Part shown: positions 20,482-32,823 of the stretch, one piece after another
Layout of the letters: every line of letters starts with the position of its first letter
Position numbering within the stretch: position 1 is the first letter of the stretch
Source of the DNA: Isoetes taiwanensis
Lineage: Eukaryota > Streptophyta > Lycopodiopsida > Isoetales > Isoetaceae
NCBI GenBank assembly: GCA_021234155.1
Contig: JAJEKV010000051.1
Location: forward strand, 4,468,698 to 4,532,697
Length of the DNA: 64,000 nt
Direction of reading: 5' to 3'
Program-made: the position numbers and the translations under genes
Notes under the pieces: generated by a model
Database searches by the model: none
What the model saw: the letters and a program-made list of their open reading frames with translations, nothing else
Told to the model about the DNA's origin: nothing

Positions 20482-21198
20482 CATGACATTAGGTGCATAG
20501 TGGACATCCCTCTACATATCAAAAGATGCACACTCCTATATATGTTGGCACACCACCACTAAACTATTGAATGTTATGAAGTTTCACACACATCAACATT
20601 TGTCATTATGGATAATAATGCCTGGCATCCCCAGACACCCCTTTACTAAGAAGAAGTTATCAAAGCTAAATTTGCAAGTTAGATTATGATTGTTTTTGCA
20701 CAGGGACCCCTTTATTATTGTGATTAGAGACCCATCGAGTAAAGCAACATGCCTAAGCATAAAATTCAGTTGTTATTATGCTCATCTTCATCATATATGC
20801 TGAAGCCACCCCTGACTATTAAGGCATACGCTAATGAGCATGCACCCTTTTACTTATGCACAATAATATTGGACATTACCATAATAAATGTATGCTTTAG
20901 TACACAATGAACATGTAGGTATTTGAAACGAATGTCATTAGTTGAAACAATTAACAAAATATTTGGAAGTTTATCACAAATCAAAAGCAACACACATTTA
21001 CACTTACGTGCGACAACGCCAAACACACGCATACTAGATATGCCATTCAAACAAGGCTAATACATTGATGATACTGTCATTGGATAAATTCAACAAAAAA
21101 AAAAGTCCATTCTTGCAAGCATCAACCGTCATGTGGTATTGTCGAAAGCTACACGTATAGATGTTAAAGGTTAAGTACAAACACAAGCCATGACATTA
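20482..21198. other. Non-coding, probable Helitron interior
   Basis: AT-rich without a convincing ORF. At 20608-20643 a decayed version of the Helitron end (GCCTGGCATCCCCAGACACC then CTAAG) is present. The sequence directly precedes Helitron terminus 2. Confidence 0.4.
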
Positions 21199-21228
21199 GC
21201 CTGGCAATGCCAGGCACACATTTACTAG
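21199..21228 (+). mobile_element. Helitron 3' terminus 2
   Basis: Hairpin GCCTGGC-AAT-GCCAGGC (21199-21215), nine bases, then CTAG (21225-21228) followed by T. Same architecture as the terminus at 17650, with a different stem sequence, so two related Helitron families or lineages end here. The 5' end is not found. Confidence 0.75.
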
Positions 21229-21808
21229 TTGCCTTATATATTGCTTTGTGAAGACATGCTTTTCTCCAACACACATTTGTGTATTATTGAAGAGAGCTTT
21301 TTGAAGACCAAATCCTAGCATCACATGGAACATAATATTTTTGAAGGTGTTTACCCCATTATGAAATTGAAGATAAGCTTTTAAGCAAGAGACAAATGCC
21401 CCATGTATTTATTCTTCTACAAGTCTATTTTGAAGTTCAAGATAGAGAATCGGCACAATGGTCGGTATTTTGCTTTTTGCAATTTACGCAGTCTAATATT
21501 TAAGTTATTCAATATTGAAGGCATTAAAAGAAGTCGTACACGTCTTATATTTTTTATTTTGAGTTATGGATGGCATGATGGATGTGACTTGACCTAGAAA
21601 AGGCGGCACCACATGACCAATATAAGTTATTAGAAAGAAGTTATGGAGAGCACCATGTCAAGGCAGAAGAGCGTGGGTGCCACTGAACTGGATGGGACTT
21701 GCCACCTTATGGTTGATGAAGGTGAAGTGATGTTAGGAGTTTTTAATTTTTGTTTTCTTTGGAAAACTTCTAAAGACGCTTTTGAAGACATGAAGACATT
21801 TGGATATT

Positions 21809-21813
21809 AAGTA
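21809..21813. repeat. Target site duplication AAGTA (left)
   Basis: AAGTA immediately before the 5' LTR, matched by AAGTA at 32824-32828 right after the 3' LTR. Five bases is the expected length for gypsy integration. Confidence 0.9.
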
Positions 21814-22394
21814 TGTTAGTCCTGTGCCTCCTGGTTCAGGACTATTCATGCATACGACGGACCAGGTCAAGCTCAAGGATCCGCAGACAGGCACGGGTCA
21901 GCCGTCAAAAGCCCAGCAAAAGACCAAGCAGCAGACCACGCAGTCAAAGCCTGGGTCTGCTACCAAGAGGCGCCGCGACAAGTGATGACCCGTCACCGCG
22001 CGGTCGGGCCACAACAAGTGATTCTAGGCATTTCAAGAGGCACCGCCAACATTCCTCAAAATCGCCCTCCTTCCGTGAGTCGCAGACCGAGATCGGTCCG
22101 AGTGTCTATATTGGGCCGAGGCCATTGTACTATATATATGAGTAGAGCTAGCACGGGAGTTTAAGAAGAGTTTTGAGTCTTGTCTCTCTTTCGCCTTCTC
22201 TCGATTAGAGCTCATGTATGTTCATCATTGATATCAAGGAACTTATCATTTTCCTCTCATTGTTCTCTTTGTTACGTTTTCTTCTTCTCGTTCTTCTCTT
22301 GCAAATCCCGCGTGACATAGTCCCAGTTCTCTGTTAGATCAAAGGGTCCTCCACGGAGGGTCATCTTCTGCGAGTTCGAACCTGACCCCAAACA
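21814..22394 (+). repeat. 5' LTR of the gypsy element
   Basis: 581 bp, TG...CA ends. Contains a TATA-like TATATATATGAG at 22131, shared with the 3' LTR (32551), plausibly the retroelement promoter. It differs from the 3' LTR by many small indels as well as substitutions. Confidence 0.9.
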
Positions 22395-23277
22395 ACCATG
22401 CGCTTGCAGTGCGGTTCGATTTTCCTTTCTTACATGCCGCCATATGCGTAGAAACTTCGCGCGGAAGAACTTCTTTTCGGGCGGCGTCTACCGGCTTGGC
22501 GCCATCATCGAGAAGGGAAGGCGCATTGCGTGACATGTATGGATCGCTACGACATTGAGGAGGCCACATTCGGTCTAGGGCTCGGTCGGTAGCCACCACA
22601 CCCCTCGTGTCATGTCTCGTCCAAATTCTCGCCTCCAGCGTGCAAACATTGCTCCACACCTCGGTCTCCTCATCACTATCGGAGCCCTATCCGGCTCCAA
22701 TCTGCTCAACCTTACTTTCATACCCCAGAACATGCCTTCATCCATCACTCTTCGCCATACCCTCTGCCTTCACAACCATCATCTCCCACGGGTGGGCGGG
22801 GATATCCACATGTCTCTTTTGCTCCTCCCGAGAATTTCCCTTCCTACCTTTCCCACCGCTCTTCCCCTTTACAATCTTACGGACCTCAAACCCATCGCGA
22901 TCGGGGCACCTCCAAGTGCCCCACCTCGGCCACCCCTTCGCCAGGTCTTTCCAAAGACCATACCCCCCAACTCCACCTCAATATCCTCACTCATATGTTC
23001 CCGTCCAGCCCAAAGCACTTTTACCTCTACCTTCCGGACCCTTAAAGCTGACTTATCCCACCTTTGGCAACACGAAAGGCAAACCTTTAGACCAAAGTGC
23101 TCGGGCCCACATGGAAGAATTTGAGGCTCACGGCTGTCCTGAATGGTCATGCAACCTCAACTGAAATTCCACATCTTTTCCACCACATTGCGTGGCTCCC
23201 CTCATCAATGGCTCATGTCCAACAAAAGTCACTGAAACAAGATTGGTCCTAAATGAAAACCGCTTTTCTTTCTCACT

Positions 23278-23934
23278 ATGGGACCACGGATGATGATCAA
23301 CTTCATCTCAAAGCAACTCAATGACCTTCAACAAGAGCCCACGGATGCCGCCTCGGATTTTGCGAGACCGTCTTCACATTCTTTCGGCAAACTCAAGGAG
23401 TACCCCACACGAGCGGATCTTGGTCCGGTTTTCTCCAAGGACTTCCTCCATTATCGGACTCATGGTGAATACTGCGCTAAAGACTTTGGAGCAGGCTATC
23501 GATCTTGTCAATCACTTTCGATCAATGTTTCCTCCGTGGCGTGGCTCTTCAGAGCTCCCTTTCATTCCACCGTCATGGTTCCCATCATTGCTCAACCTCC
23601 ACACGCCAATCCAGCGGCCATGATCGGATCGTGCCATATCTGCAAATATCAAGGCCACTTGGCGAATGAGTGCAACTCCACCAATGGCCCGCCTCATTGT
23701 AAACGATGCAACATGTGCAATCATGCCACGGAAGAGTGCACTTCGCATCATCCTACACCTTTCCGCAACAAGATGGTTTATCAAGTGCAAACAACACCTC
23801 GGACCAATCGCCATATCAAGAAACCACCACCGCAGCGCAACCCAATCAACTCTATCAGCAATGGGAGCAACAACGGGGACCCAACACACATCCTCCTTTT
23901 TGATCCTTCGAAGCTCGGTTTATCACCGCCGTGA
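23278..23934 (+). CDS. gypsy gag C-terminal part with two CCHC zinc knuckles
   Basis: A 218-codon open stretch. CHICKYQGHLANEC (23632-23673) and CKRCNMCNHATEEC (23698-23739) are two consecutive C-x2-C-x4-H-x4-C knuckles, the RNA-binding motif of retroelement nucleocapsids. The capsid part should lie upstream (22600-23277) but is broken across frames. Glu/Pro/Asn-rich sequence follows the knuckles. Confidence 0.8.
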   Translation: MGPRMMINFISKQLNDLQQEPTDAASDFARPSSHSFGKLKEYPTRADLGPVFSKDFLHYRTHGEYCAKDFGAGYRSCQSLSINVSSVAWLFRAPFHSTVMVPIIAQPPHANPAAMIGSCHICKYQGHLANECNSTNGPPHCKRCNMCNHATEECTSHHPTPFRNKMVYQVQTTPRTNRHIKKPPPQRNPINSISNGSNNGDPTHILLFDPSKLGLSPP

Positions 23935-24759
23935 ATGGGGTCATACCACCACGGCGTGTCCTCAACTTCCACAAGTTCAGGTGCGACTTCACGGCACAAA
24001 TCGGATCACATCGGTCCGCCTCACAAACTTACCAACTTTGGATTGCCAATGGCAAACAAGGCCCGTCCGGTTCTTCTTCTAAGCCACCTCGCACCTCAGC
24101 AATCACGCTTATCAACCAGCTCCCCGCAAATCAACCTCGGATGGATCAACAAGCACGGAAGAAATTTTTCAAGCTCTCAATCCTCCAGTCCACCAGTCAA
24201 ATTGGGTTGGTTTAGTCTCACGCCAAACCGTATGCCACGCCCCTTAACCATTATTCCTAATGGCACGCGAACCTCGCCTTTGCCGTCGACACAATTCCTC
24301 ATGCGAGAAGACAAAAGGTCCATTTTGCACCGACTTGGAGAAACTCATGCGAATGTCATGCCTAAAGTTCGCCAAAGCATTACGAACCTCATGCAAGGCT
24401 GGCGAAGGCGCCGTTGGCTAATGTTCATGCCACCACTAGAGCTCAACAAAGACAAGACGACCTTCCATGTCTCACCCTCCATGCTCTCTCACCATATCTA
24501 AATATCATTTCTTTGGTAGAACTACTCAAAGAAGTTGTTTGCTTCCTTTACCACGCACTCCCGCACCGTGGATCCCGCAGATCCTTTTTCTCATGTGCCT
24601 CGAACTCCAAGAGGAGCCGGCAAAATCAAAATTCCTCTAAGTCTTGCAACGATTTTGAAACTCGTCACCCGCTCTCAAGGACCGCACCACTCCCCGACCG
24701 TTTTTTGGTTGGGGCTGTTTGCTACCTCTACACCCACCACGGTACATGCCACGGTGGGC

Positions 24760-25015
24760 AATCGATAAGTCAACCATGTTCAAATTGATGGAGGTAGCGC
24801 AGTTAATCTCATCACGGATAAACTCCGCAAAACAAATGGGCATCAAACAACTCTATCGTGCCCCCCATATGACATCAAATTGGCCAATGGCCATATCACG
24901 AACCTCAAGGCCACGCCTCTTCTTCACATCAACATTGGTGATCTCGATTCCCCTTGGAATTTGGTGTTTGGAAGGCCGGAGAAGATCCGGTGATTATGAA
25001 ATGTTGTTCGCGTAA
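24760..25015 (+). CDS. gypsy aspartic protease domain fragment
   Basis: The frame through 24770-24980 reads VQIDGGSAVNLITDKL then YDIKLANGHITNL and PWNLVFGR. The active-site triad is DGGS in place of the more usual DSGA/DTGA; this variant occurs in plant gypsy elements. The IGD..WNLVFGRP end is typical of the second half of retropepsins. No intact ORF spans it. Confidence 0.7.
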
Positions 25016-25794
25016 CCTTTTCTCCGCCGGTCAAGAGTATCCATTATTGGGGCCACGGATCGCTTAGTCATCACCGATGGTCACCTCAATGCCACCATGG
25101 ATTTGGAAACAGGCAAAATCATTTCCTCGACAATGCTGAACCCTCTCTCCGACACCGATTCTCGGGGACGCCCGAATATCTATCAAGTTCAGGCTCCACT
25201 GCGAAAGTCCGCCTCCGTCATCCTACCCTCATATGCTTCATCCTTGGGGAGCAATGACTTTGATCGAGGACCAGGTCGTAGCTTTTGCTTTGACCCTTAC
25301 CGCTCCTTGCAATCGCATTCAACGTGTTGATCACTTTTCGATGCCGAACCTCTTGCCACTTTTGTAGATGTACACGCCGTTATGAAGCAACCTGCGCTGA
25401 TGACACTTCAAAGAACCTCTTTTTTTCACCACGCAGCCACGCATCCCGTTATGCTTCAACCTCCCGCCATATTGTCCAGACACGGAAGTTATCCCCATAT
25501 TCGGACTCGGACGCCGATATTGTGGACATAGGCAACAATCACTGTCCAATTGCCGCCAATCTTCCGACACCCTATCGTATCAGGGCCGCCACGCTTCAAA
25601 AGTTCAAACACATTTTCACCGAGCTACAGAGATCTTCGGGGATCAACAAAACCTTGGGGAACTCACCATTCCTACCAAGTCCGATGCATGCCCAGCCTAG
25701 CAACGACAAGCACGGGCCAACCCCAACTACCGTGGATCGCCAAAGGCGGAAATTGACAAACTCCTTGTTTGCGGGTTTGATCTATGAGGTCAAA

Positions 25795-26815
25795 CATTCG
25801 AGTGGGTGAGCCCCATCGCCATTGCCCTCAAACACAATGGTAAGATCCGCGTTTAGCGTGGACTACCAAAAACTCAATCGAGCCCACGGGCGTGATCATT
25901 TTCCACTACCCTTCACGCACTAGGTTCCCGAAGAGGTTGGCTGGACATGAGATGTACTCCTTCATGGATGGTTTTTTCTGCTACAATCGGATCTCAATCA
26001 AAGAATCTGATCAACTCAAGACTACCTTCACCACCCCGTGGGGCACTTTTGCCTACAAGGTGGTTCCTTTTGGATTATCAAACTCTCCATCCACGTTTCA
26101 ACGTATCATGCTCTCAGTTTTTCATGATTTTATGAAGGAAAATCCCTTCTTGCAAATTTTTCAAGATGACTTCTCGCCTCTGCTTCCATGGCGGACCATT
26201 TGGATAAATTGGAACTCGTCTTTCGAAATGTGATGAGTCCGCATTAGTCTCAATCCCGAGAAATGCACCTTTTAGCCACTTCGGTGTTCTCGTTGGGACA
26301 TGTGGTCAGCAAAGCGGTGTATCACCACGGATCCTCGCCAAAATCAGTTTGGTGCTCAAGGCTCAAGCACCGGTAATATCAAGGAAACACGCTTTTCTTG
26401 GGTAAGGTCAATTATTACTCCACCTTCATTCCCGGACTCGCAGCCATTGCGGATCCCATTCATAAACTCACGGGTGATGAATCCACTGGGCTTGAATTCC
26501 TGTGCGGATGTCGCTTCCAACAGCTTGAAGCTCTTGCTTACTCGTGGCCCTGGTTCTTGTTCCTCCTCAATGGGACAAGCCCTTTCATGTCCATGTCGAT
26601 GTCTCCTACTTTGCTATTGGAGCTGTTCTTTCAAGAATATGATGCGCGACAATCGACAAAACCAAACCGCTACGCCCGGAACTCTCAATTCGCTGAACGC
26701 AACTACTCGCCACGAGCGAAAGCCTTGTTTAATTTTTGCGCCCAACGCTCACTCACTATCTTTTGGGCGGTCGATCAAATTCTTTTGTTGACCACCGGGC
26801 ACTTCTTTATTTGAT
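25795..26815 (+). CDS. gypsy reverse transcriptase and RNase H, broken
   Basis: EWVSPIAIALKHNGKIRV and VDYQKLNRAHGRDHFPLP (25797-25905) open the RT; GHEMYSFMDGFFCYNRISI, KTTFTTPWGTFAYKVVPFGL and FLQIFQDDFS (25943-26180) give the central palm. The catalytic box reads FQDD where most gypsy copies have Y-x-DD. RNase H is recognised from PFHVHVDVSYFAIGAVLSQ (about 26580) and FAERNYSPRAKAL (about 26690). Several frame changes and a stop inside the first RT motif make it non-functional. Confidence 0.85.
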
Positions 26816-27159
26816 CAACAAATCCACGCCCGCGGGCCGCATTGCTCGTTGGTCCTCCTTCTCAAAATTTGCACCTTTTTGAAATTGTTCACAAGGCCGG
26901 CAAATCTCATGTTGTCCCTCGATTATCTTTCACGATCCACACGGATGATCCCTCCACGAGTCTCGGGACGCCTTTCCCCGACGCTCAACTCTTTTCACGG
27001 TCACGGCAACACCTCATTGGTTTCATGATTTTCAGCAAGATCTCCTCCACGCGCTCTTCCACCGTGGGGACGCCACGCTCTCTCAGCCAAGCGACAATCC
27101 CGCCGACATCAATTTCTCCGCGAGGTCCGCGGACTACACCATGGTTGCGCGGCCATCTT

Positions 27160-28337
27160 TACAAAAGGGTAAGGATACCATCCTTCGACGTGTGTTCTCC
27201 CTCATGAGGTCCCGTGATATTGTTCGAGAAGCCCATGAAGGGCTCGGAGGTGGTCATTTTCATGGAGACACCACGCACGCGCCAAAATCCTTCTTGCTGG
27301 TTATTTTTTTTGCACGCCTTCAAAGACGCCACCACGCGCCCAGACGTGTGATGCTTGCCAGCGTGGAGGGACGGCCCACGCGTGACGCTCTTCCCTTGAC
27401 GCCGGTTGCCACGCCACTTCCCTTCAAAGAAATGGGGAATGGATTTTGTGGGACCCATCGATCCTCCGCTAGCACACCCGCGTTCGCTACATTCCCGTTC
27501 TCACCGACTACGCTACCAAATGGGCGGAAGCTTCGCGCACTTCCAGCAAACACCGCGGCAAGCACGCCAAGGTTATCTATCAACAAATCATCACGCGATT
27601 CGCTGCCCCACCTGAGTCGTTGATCGTGGTGTCCACTTTATCAATCATACCATCAAGGAGCCGACGGATTATCTCTCGATACATCATCACAAGAGCACAC
27701 CTTACTATCCTCAAGACAATGGTTTTGGCGGAAAGCACCAACAAGACTCGGTCACAATTCTCAAGAAAATTTGTGACGCTTCGCGACCGACCTGGCAAAA
27801 CAAGCTTCCTAATGTTCTTTGGGCTTACAATACTTGTTTCAAAATAGCTACAGTCACACTCTTTCAAATTGGTTTATGGTCAAGAAGCTCTCATGCCGCT
27901 TGAATACATCCTTCCAACACTCCGCTTTTCAATCGGCCCATATAACTCCTTTGCGCACTCAAAGAAAGGGTCTATCAATTGGAACAGTTGGATGAACTTC
28001 GAAGGGATGCTTATATTCGTGTTCTTCATGGACAACGGTTGCAAAAATCTCTATATGACAAACGTATGAAGACAAAAACATTCAAAGCAGGAGATTTGGT
28101 TCTTCTTTATGATTCTCGGTACAAAAATTTTCCTGTAAGCTTAAGTTTCATGGCTTGGCCCTTATCAAATTGTTCAAGTGGTTCAACCCGGTGTTTTCCA
28201 AATTGGCCGAAGTTAGATGGCACTCCATTACCTACATCAAGTTAATGGCTTTTCGCCTCAAAACATTTCATACCACAGCAAGTGAAAATCAACAAACAGA
28301 TACAGTTCAATATGCAAACACAACAGATCGTGACTAA
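27160..28337 (+). CDS. gypsy integrase, broken
   Basis: A degraded zinc-binding region (CDACQRGG near 27345), then WGMDFVGPIDPP (27435) and RYIPVLTDYATKWAEA (27490) of the catalytic core, and the C-terminal GDLVLLYDSRYKNFP (28093-28135) followed by KLKFHGL. The last frame stops at 28335-28337. Multiple frameshifts. Confidence 0.85.
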
Positions 28338-31300
28338 AAAGGCGGCATATTATATTATAGGTGAAATTTTTTACAAAATGTGGGCACAGCCCAGCTATTT
28401 CCGCTATGGGCACTGCCCTATATACAAAAAACGGGCTCGAGAGCCCCATCTACTAAGTCCTAAGAAGAAAAACCTCTACCCGGTTCGGGGCAGGTGATGC
28501 GATGATGTGGTAGAGGTTCTCGCCGTGGTCCCAGCCAAGGTGCGTAACCACCTCCATCGCTGGTCTTCGGATCGGGATGTTCTGCCATCCCCCTAACACC
28601 AGCCATCCATTCTCGTGCCACGATTGTGGCGGCCCGAGGTCGAACAATCCATCTTGCGGGTAATCCACTCGACGGTTAGTGGGCATAGTGCGCCCCTCGT
28701 TCAAACCAAAGAAGAGCCATGCCGAAGCGCCATCGATGCCTTTGTTTCACTCGGTTAAGTCTTATATAGCCAACTGAGGAACTCCTTGTCGACGTGGACC
28801 AATCACAAAAATCGCCAACGTGTTTGCAATGCAAAATTGTTTCTAAAATGAGAATCTTTTTCTCCGTAGATATCTAGCCATGGTACCTTCCGACACATTC
28901 CTTTTAATGATCTCCCACTTCGAGTTGCCCGGCATTAAATGCCATTCCTTCTTTTCACGCCTGTCGAACATTAATGTGTGTCCTTTGGCCACCATCACAT
29001 CCATCATTCTCTCACGCCTCATCTCCACCGTTCATTACTTCTCCCTTTGTTGTTTGGGGACTTAGCCAAAATTTTGCCTCTCAATCACCTCCTTGGCATC
29101 TTTTCGACACACGCACCATCAACGGCGGCTTCCAGCCCTCTCTCATGCCCCTTCGCCCAGCTTTGCCCCTAAACCTTTTACCGAACTGGCCTTCTTCTTT
29201 ACGTTCTCTGCTTCTTCAAACAGTTCCTTCATTCCGGCGCTTTTCGCCATAGCGCCCCCCAACTTTCTACACTTCAAGCTTCGCTCCAAGGGATCGCGAC
29301 TCTTTTGGGTATGTGTCTTTCGACGCCCACCTTTTCGAGGGCCTTGTTGGTCCGAAGTCGGGAAGTTGAGGAACGCCACAAGCTTTTACGAATTTTCACA
29401 AATGGAGCTCCGCCCCAAATCCGGCAATTCACGGCCAGTTCATCGCACACATAGTCAACAGCCGGAAGGCTTTGTACGGTGGTCGATGGCACCACCATTT
29501 TACTTACTCCGCATTTGATTTCTCGGGTATTCCACATCCCTTTGCAAAACCTTCGGTCTCTTGGGCTGCTTTTACGGGACATGGGCGCCACTTTCGCCAG
29601 GCTCTTGCTTATCAAACCAACCAAAGATCGCCCTCACAAATATTGCCAAACCACATGAAACTTTTTTGTGAAGTTTACGTGGCGAAATTGCTTGGGCATT
29701 CCATTAAGAACACCCACATCAATGGCCGTTTTATAATATGGTCATCAACGCCATTCACTCCACTCTGCATGTTGATTGGCCTCGGCTTTTATTCTACCGT
29801 CTTCTTCAAAGTAGACGCGTGGGCTACCCCTCCTCTGTCTCTGAAATTTACGTGGGTGGCCATCTTGGGGCCCTCATTCGTCATTATCTTCCTGTTCTTG
29901 AGAGCCCTTCTACTTTCCATACCTCCCACTCGTGGCTCTCTACACTCCCACGTCAAACTCCACAAGGCTGTACCTTCCGCCAAACCTCCCTCGTCTGTTC
30001 AACATGGGACCACGCGTATCAGCTGTCTCCTCTTCTTCCTCACGAGGCCCGCCTTCCAATTCCGTCATGCCTCTCAACAATCTCGGACAAGGCGACGCGG
30101 ACCTGCACCTCCCCATCCTCGGCGGCTCTGTACAAATTCGGCCAAGATGTTCAAGCGCCATGCGGCTACATGCATCGAGGAGGCTCATGACTAATGTTGA
30201 GCGTCCGCTGGAAGCTTAAGATCTTTGTTCAAAGAGACCTTCAAGCCGCCACTGCCCATGTTCAAACCTTGGAAGCCCAACTTCAAGAAAAGCACGCTGC
30301 TCTATTACAGCCCGTATAGATCTCACCGTGCTTTCGTGATCGGACCAGCCTACTTTCAGAGATCAGCGCAGCTCCAAACTGAAAATTCGGGACTTATTGG
30401 AACGTAACAAGTCCAAAGATACCCTCCGGGTGAAAAGGAGAAACACATTGCTAAGCTAAACACCTTGTACTCGAAGCTTTGGCGACAATTACAAACACTC
30501 AAGTTCAAAATCTCACCGAAAGCGCGGAAGCTCGACTCACCACCCTTGAAGCTTAGCTTTCCACGCCACCAATCGCTTAACGCCCCTCCGTGACTCAAAT
30601 TTTGAGGCTCGAAAAAAAAAGGTCATCGATGGCGACGGAGATTGCCACGCCGCCTCCATACTCGGGCAATCCTATTCACATGCCACGCTTCGGTAAACGG
30701 GTCCGTGATCAGTCCCGCTTTTTGTTAGAAAAGGAGCATCGGATCCGGACCTTGAACATCAGCTCCGGGCAGCCGAATCAATCTGGCGGGAAGCCCAAAC
30801 CAAACAGAGGGATATCTTGACATTGCCACCAACATCCCGTGGACTTCTCTACTCCTTCCAAATGCCTATCTTGACTATGTGGTGGCCCGACGGGCACCTC
30901 TTTCTTTTGAAATGGTACGTGGCCAATGGCAATGTTCATCAACGTACCACTCAAAAGTGTGGACTTCCTTCGATCCGGCCGGATCTTTCTATAGAAGACA
31001 AGGGTTTATTTTGTGCACTCTTAGTCTTTGATCAGCTCACGTTGAAGATCCCGAATTGGCTATCTTCCCGAAGTTGTTCAGCCCATGGCTTATGTTTTCA
31101 TGACTTCTACCCGCGGGTCCTCCGGGATAAATTCCGGATGAGGCCCATCGTTTTTCGAGGCAACTCCAATGTTGCTTGGTTGTTATCACCAACCAACAAA
31201 TATTTCCGGATCCCCGCCGCCTCGGACTTTGAACAGAGTACATGCCTGAATTGGCTCAGCACTTACCTCTCTGGGCAGGTCGAAACGTTGGAACAGTAAA

Positions 31301-32224
31301 CAAAAATCTCAGCACCACGATGATCTTGAGTTTGCCCGCATTTATCATGCAAAGACTTGGGAGGCTACAATCAACTCCGTGGCCTTACGAAAGCAAGACC
31401 ATTCCCACCCTGTTGGGTCAATCCTCCCCGTTTATCAATTACTCTCTACTTGAGAATGGGGACCATTGGTGTCGTGGTTTTGATCAAAATCTTGTTCAAG
31501 CGATTCGGGGGACATGGCTCGCAACCCACGCACCGCATGATTCCCTCTCCATATGCTTCCTTAGGAGCCCTCCCCGCCCACCGGTTCCTTTCTTCCGATT
31601 GGCGCCTTCCCTTTTGGGCCTAAGGTCATGGATGGCCATGGTAGGTCGACTCACTCGGATCTCCACCCGGATCTCCTGGGATCCCGATTTGTCGGGCGCC
31701 TCCAATTGGGAGGATAATGCCACTTTGGACACTACTAAAAATTGGATTTACATAGGTAATGGCGTGGTTGGCAAAAGCCCGCTGATGCCTTGCATGGTCT
31801 TGATACCTTCTTCGCGAGATCGCCGCCACCTCACCAGAGACCCTTGGTCCAATCATCGCTTTGGTTTTACGTCGCTCTCAAATGCATCTGCTTTCGGCTC
31901 TTTAAATCGGGTAGCCGTCCAATCTTTCAGCTGCAATCCCTAATGCGGTGTCGGTGCCTTGGTCTCAAAACTGCCTTCTCATGGAGTGCGGTTTGTTCCT
32001 TCGGCCGCCCATGCTTTGCCACGGAAGACATGGTGCTTCCTCACTTCCTCATTGAGGCCCATCCCCGCCCTAGGGGCTCCAACACCCCGGCGCTCTTCAA
32101 ACACGCCCGGGGACCTCATTGCTCATTACCATAATGGCGCCGACCTCATTCCGTGAAGATCACTTTCCACCGCTGGTTTCCCACCCTCGGAAGCACTTCC
32201 TCCCTTTCTTGGGACCGGTGTGCG
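28338..32224 (+). other. Post-integrase accessory segment of the gypsy element
   Basis: About 3.9 kb inside the element. Open pieces in all three plus frames join into a plausible broken protein: VEERHKLLRIFTNGAPPQIR (about 29357-29416), CTVVDGTTILLTPHLISRVF (about 29473-29532), MVINAIHSTLHVDWPRLLFYR (ORF from 29738), then a heptad-like coiled-coil segment VQRDLQAATAHVQTLEAQLQ (30227-30286) and LRAAESIWREAQTKQRD (about 30762). The layout resembles extra ORFs with a plant transposon-protein-type domain plus coiled coil seen in some gypsy lineages; I hold this only tentatively. A short antisense ORF (28704-28453) also lies here. No enzyme motif recognised. Confidence 0.5.
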
Positions 32225-32237
32225 TTTGGTGGGGGAG
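32225..32237 (+). other. Polypurine tract
   Basis: TTTGGTGGGGGAG directly abuts the 3' LTR start (TGTTAGTCC at 32238). It primes plus-strand synthesis in LTR retroelements and confirms plus-strand orientation. Confidence 0.85.
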
Positions 32238-32823
32238 TGTTAGTCCTGTGGCCTCCCGGTTCGGGACTATTCATGCATCTGACCGGACCAGGTCAAGCTC
32301 AAGGATCCGCAGACGCACGGGTCAGCCGTCAAAAGCCAATGAAAGACCAGCGGCGGACCACGCAATCAAAGCCCGGTCTCATTACCAAGAGGCGCCACGA
32401 CAAGTGATGACCCGCCACCGCCGCAGGTCGTCAGGCGTGATTCTAGGCATTTCAAGAGGCACCGCCAACATTCACTGCAAATCAGGCCTCCTTCGAGTCG
32501 GCACCGAGATCAGTCCGAATTAATACATATTGGGCCGCAGGCCATTGTACTATATATATGAGTAGAGCTAGCAATGGGAGTTTAAGAAGAGTTTTGAGTC
32601 TTGTCTCTCTTCAGTCTTCTCTCGATTGCGAGAGCTCATGTATGTTCATCATTGATATCAAGGAAGCTTATCATTTTCCTCTCATTGTTCTCTTTGTTCT
32701 GTTTTCTTCTTCTCGTTCTTCTCTTGCAAATCCCGCGGACATAGTCCCCTGATTCTTCTATTAGATCCAAGGGTCCTCACAGAGGGCTGTCTTGCAGGAG
32801 TTCCCGAACCCAGACCCCAAACA
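32238..32823 (+). repeat. 3' LTR of the gypsy element
   Basis: 586 bp, TG...CA, matching 21814-22394 over its full length. Followed by target duplication AAGTA (32824-32828). Confidence 0.9.

Larger units (their letters stand above)
21814..32823 (+). mobile_element. Ty3/gypsy LTR retrotransposon, 11.0 kb
   Basis: Bounded by two related LTRs (21814-22394 and 32238-32823), both starting TGTTAGTCC and ending CCCCAAACA, and flanked by the 5-bp duplication AAGTA. The order gag zinc knuckles, protease, reverse transcriptase, RNase H, integrase, then a polypurine tract is that of the gypsy group. Every coding domain is interrupted by frame changes and stops, so the copy is inactive. A canonical primer binding site after the 5' LTR is not evident (the sequence begins ACCATGCGC). 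The ~3.9 kb between integrase and the 3' LTR is far longer than needed and holds further broken coding sequence. There is one clear insertion event, since the target duplication is intact. Confidence 0.92.

Noticed and set aside
22395-22420. Primer binding site after the gypsy 5' LTR
   Set aside because: The sequence starts ACCATGCGC and lacks the TGG expected opposite a tRNA CCA end, so I do not annotate one.
29472-30194. 240-codon ORF as an intact gene
   Set aside because: It lies inside the gypsy element and other frames give a better continuous protein-like reading; likely an out-of-frame shadow.
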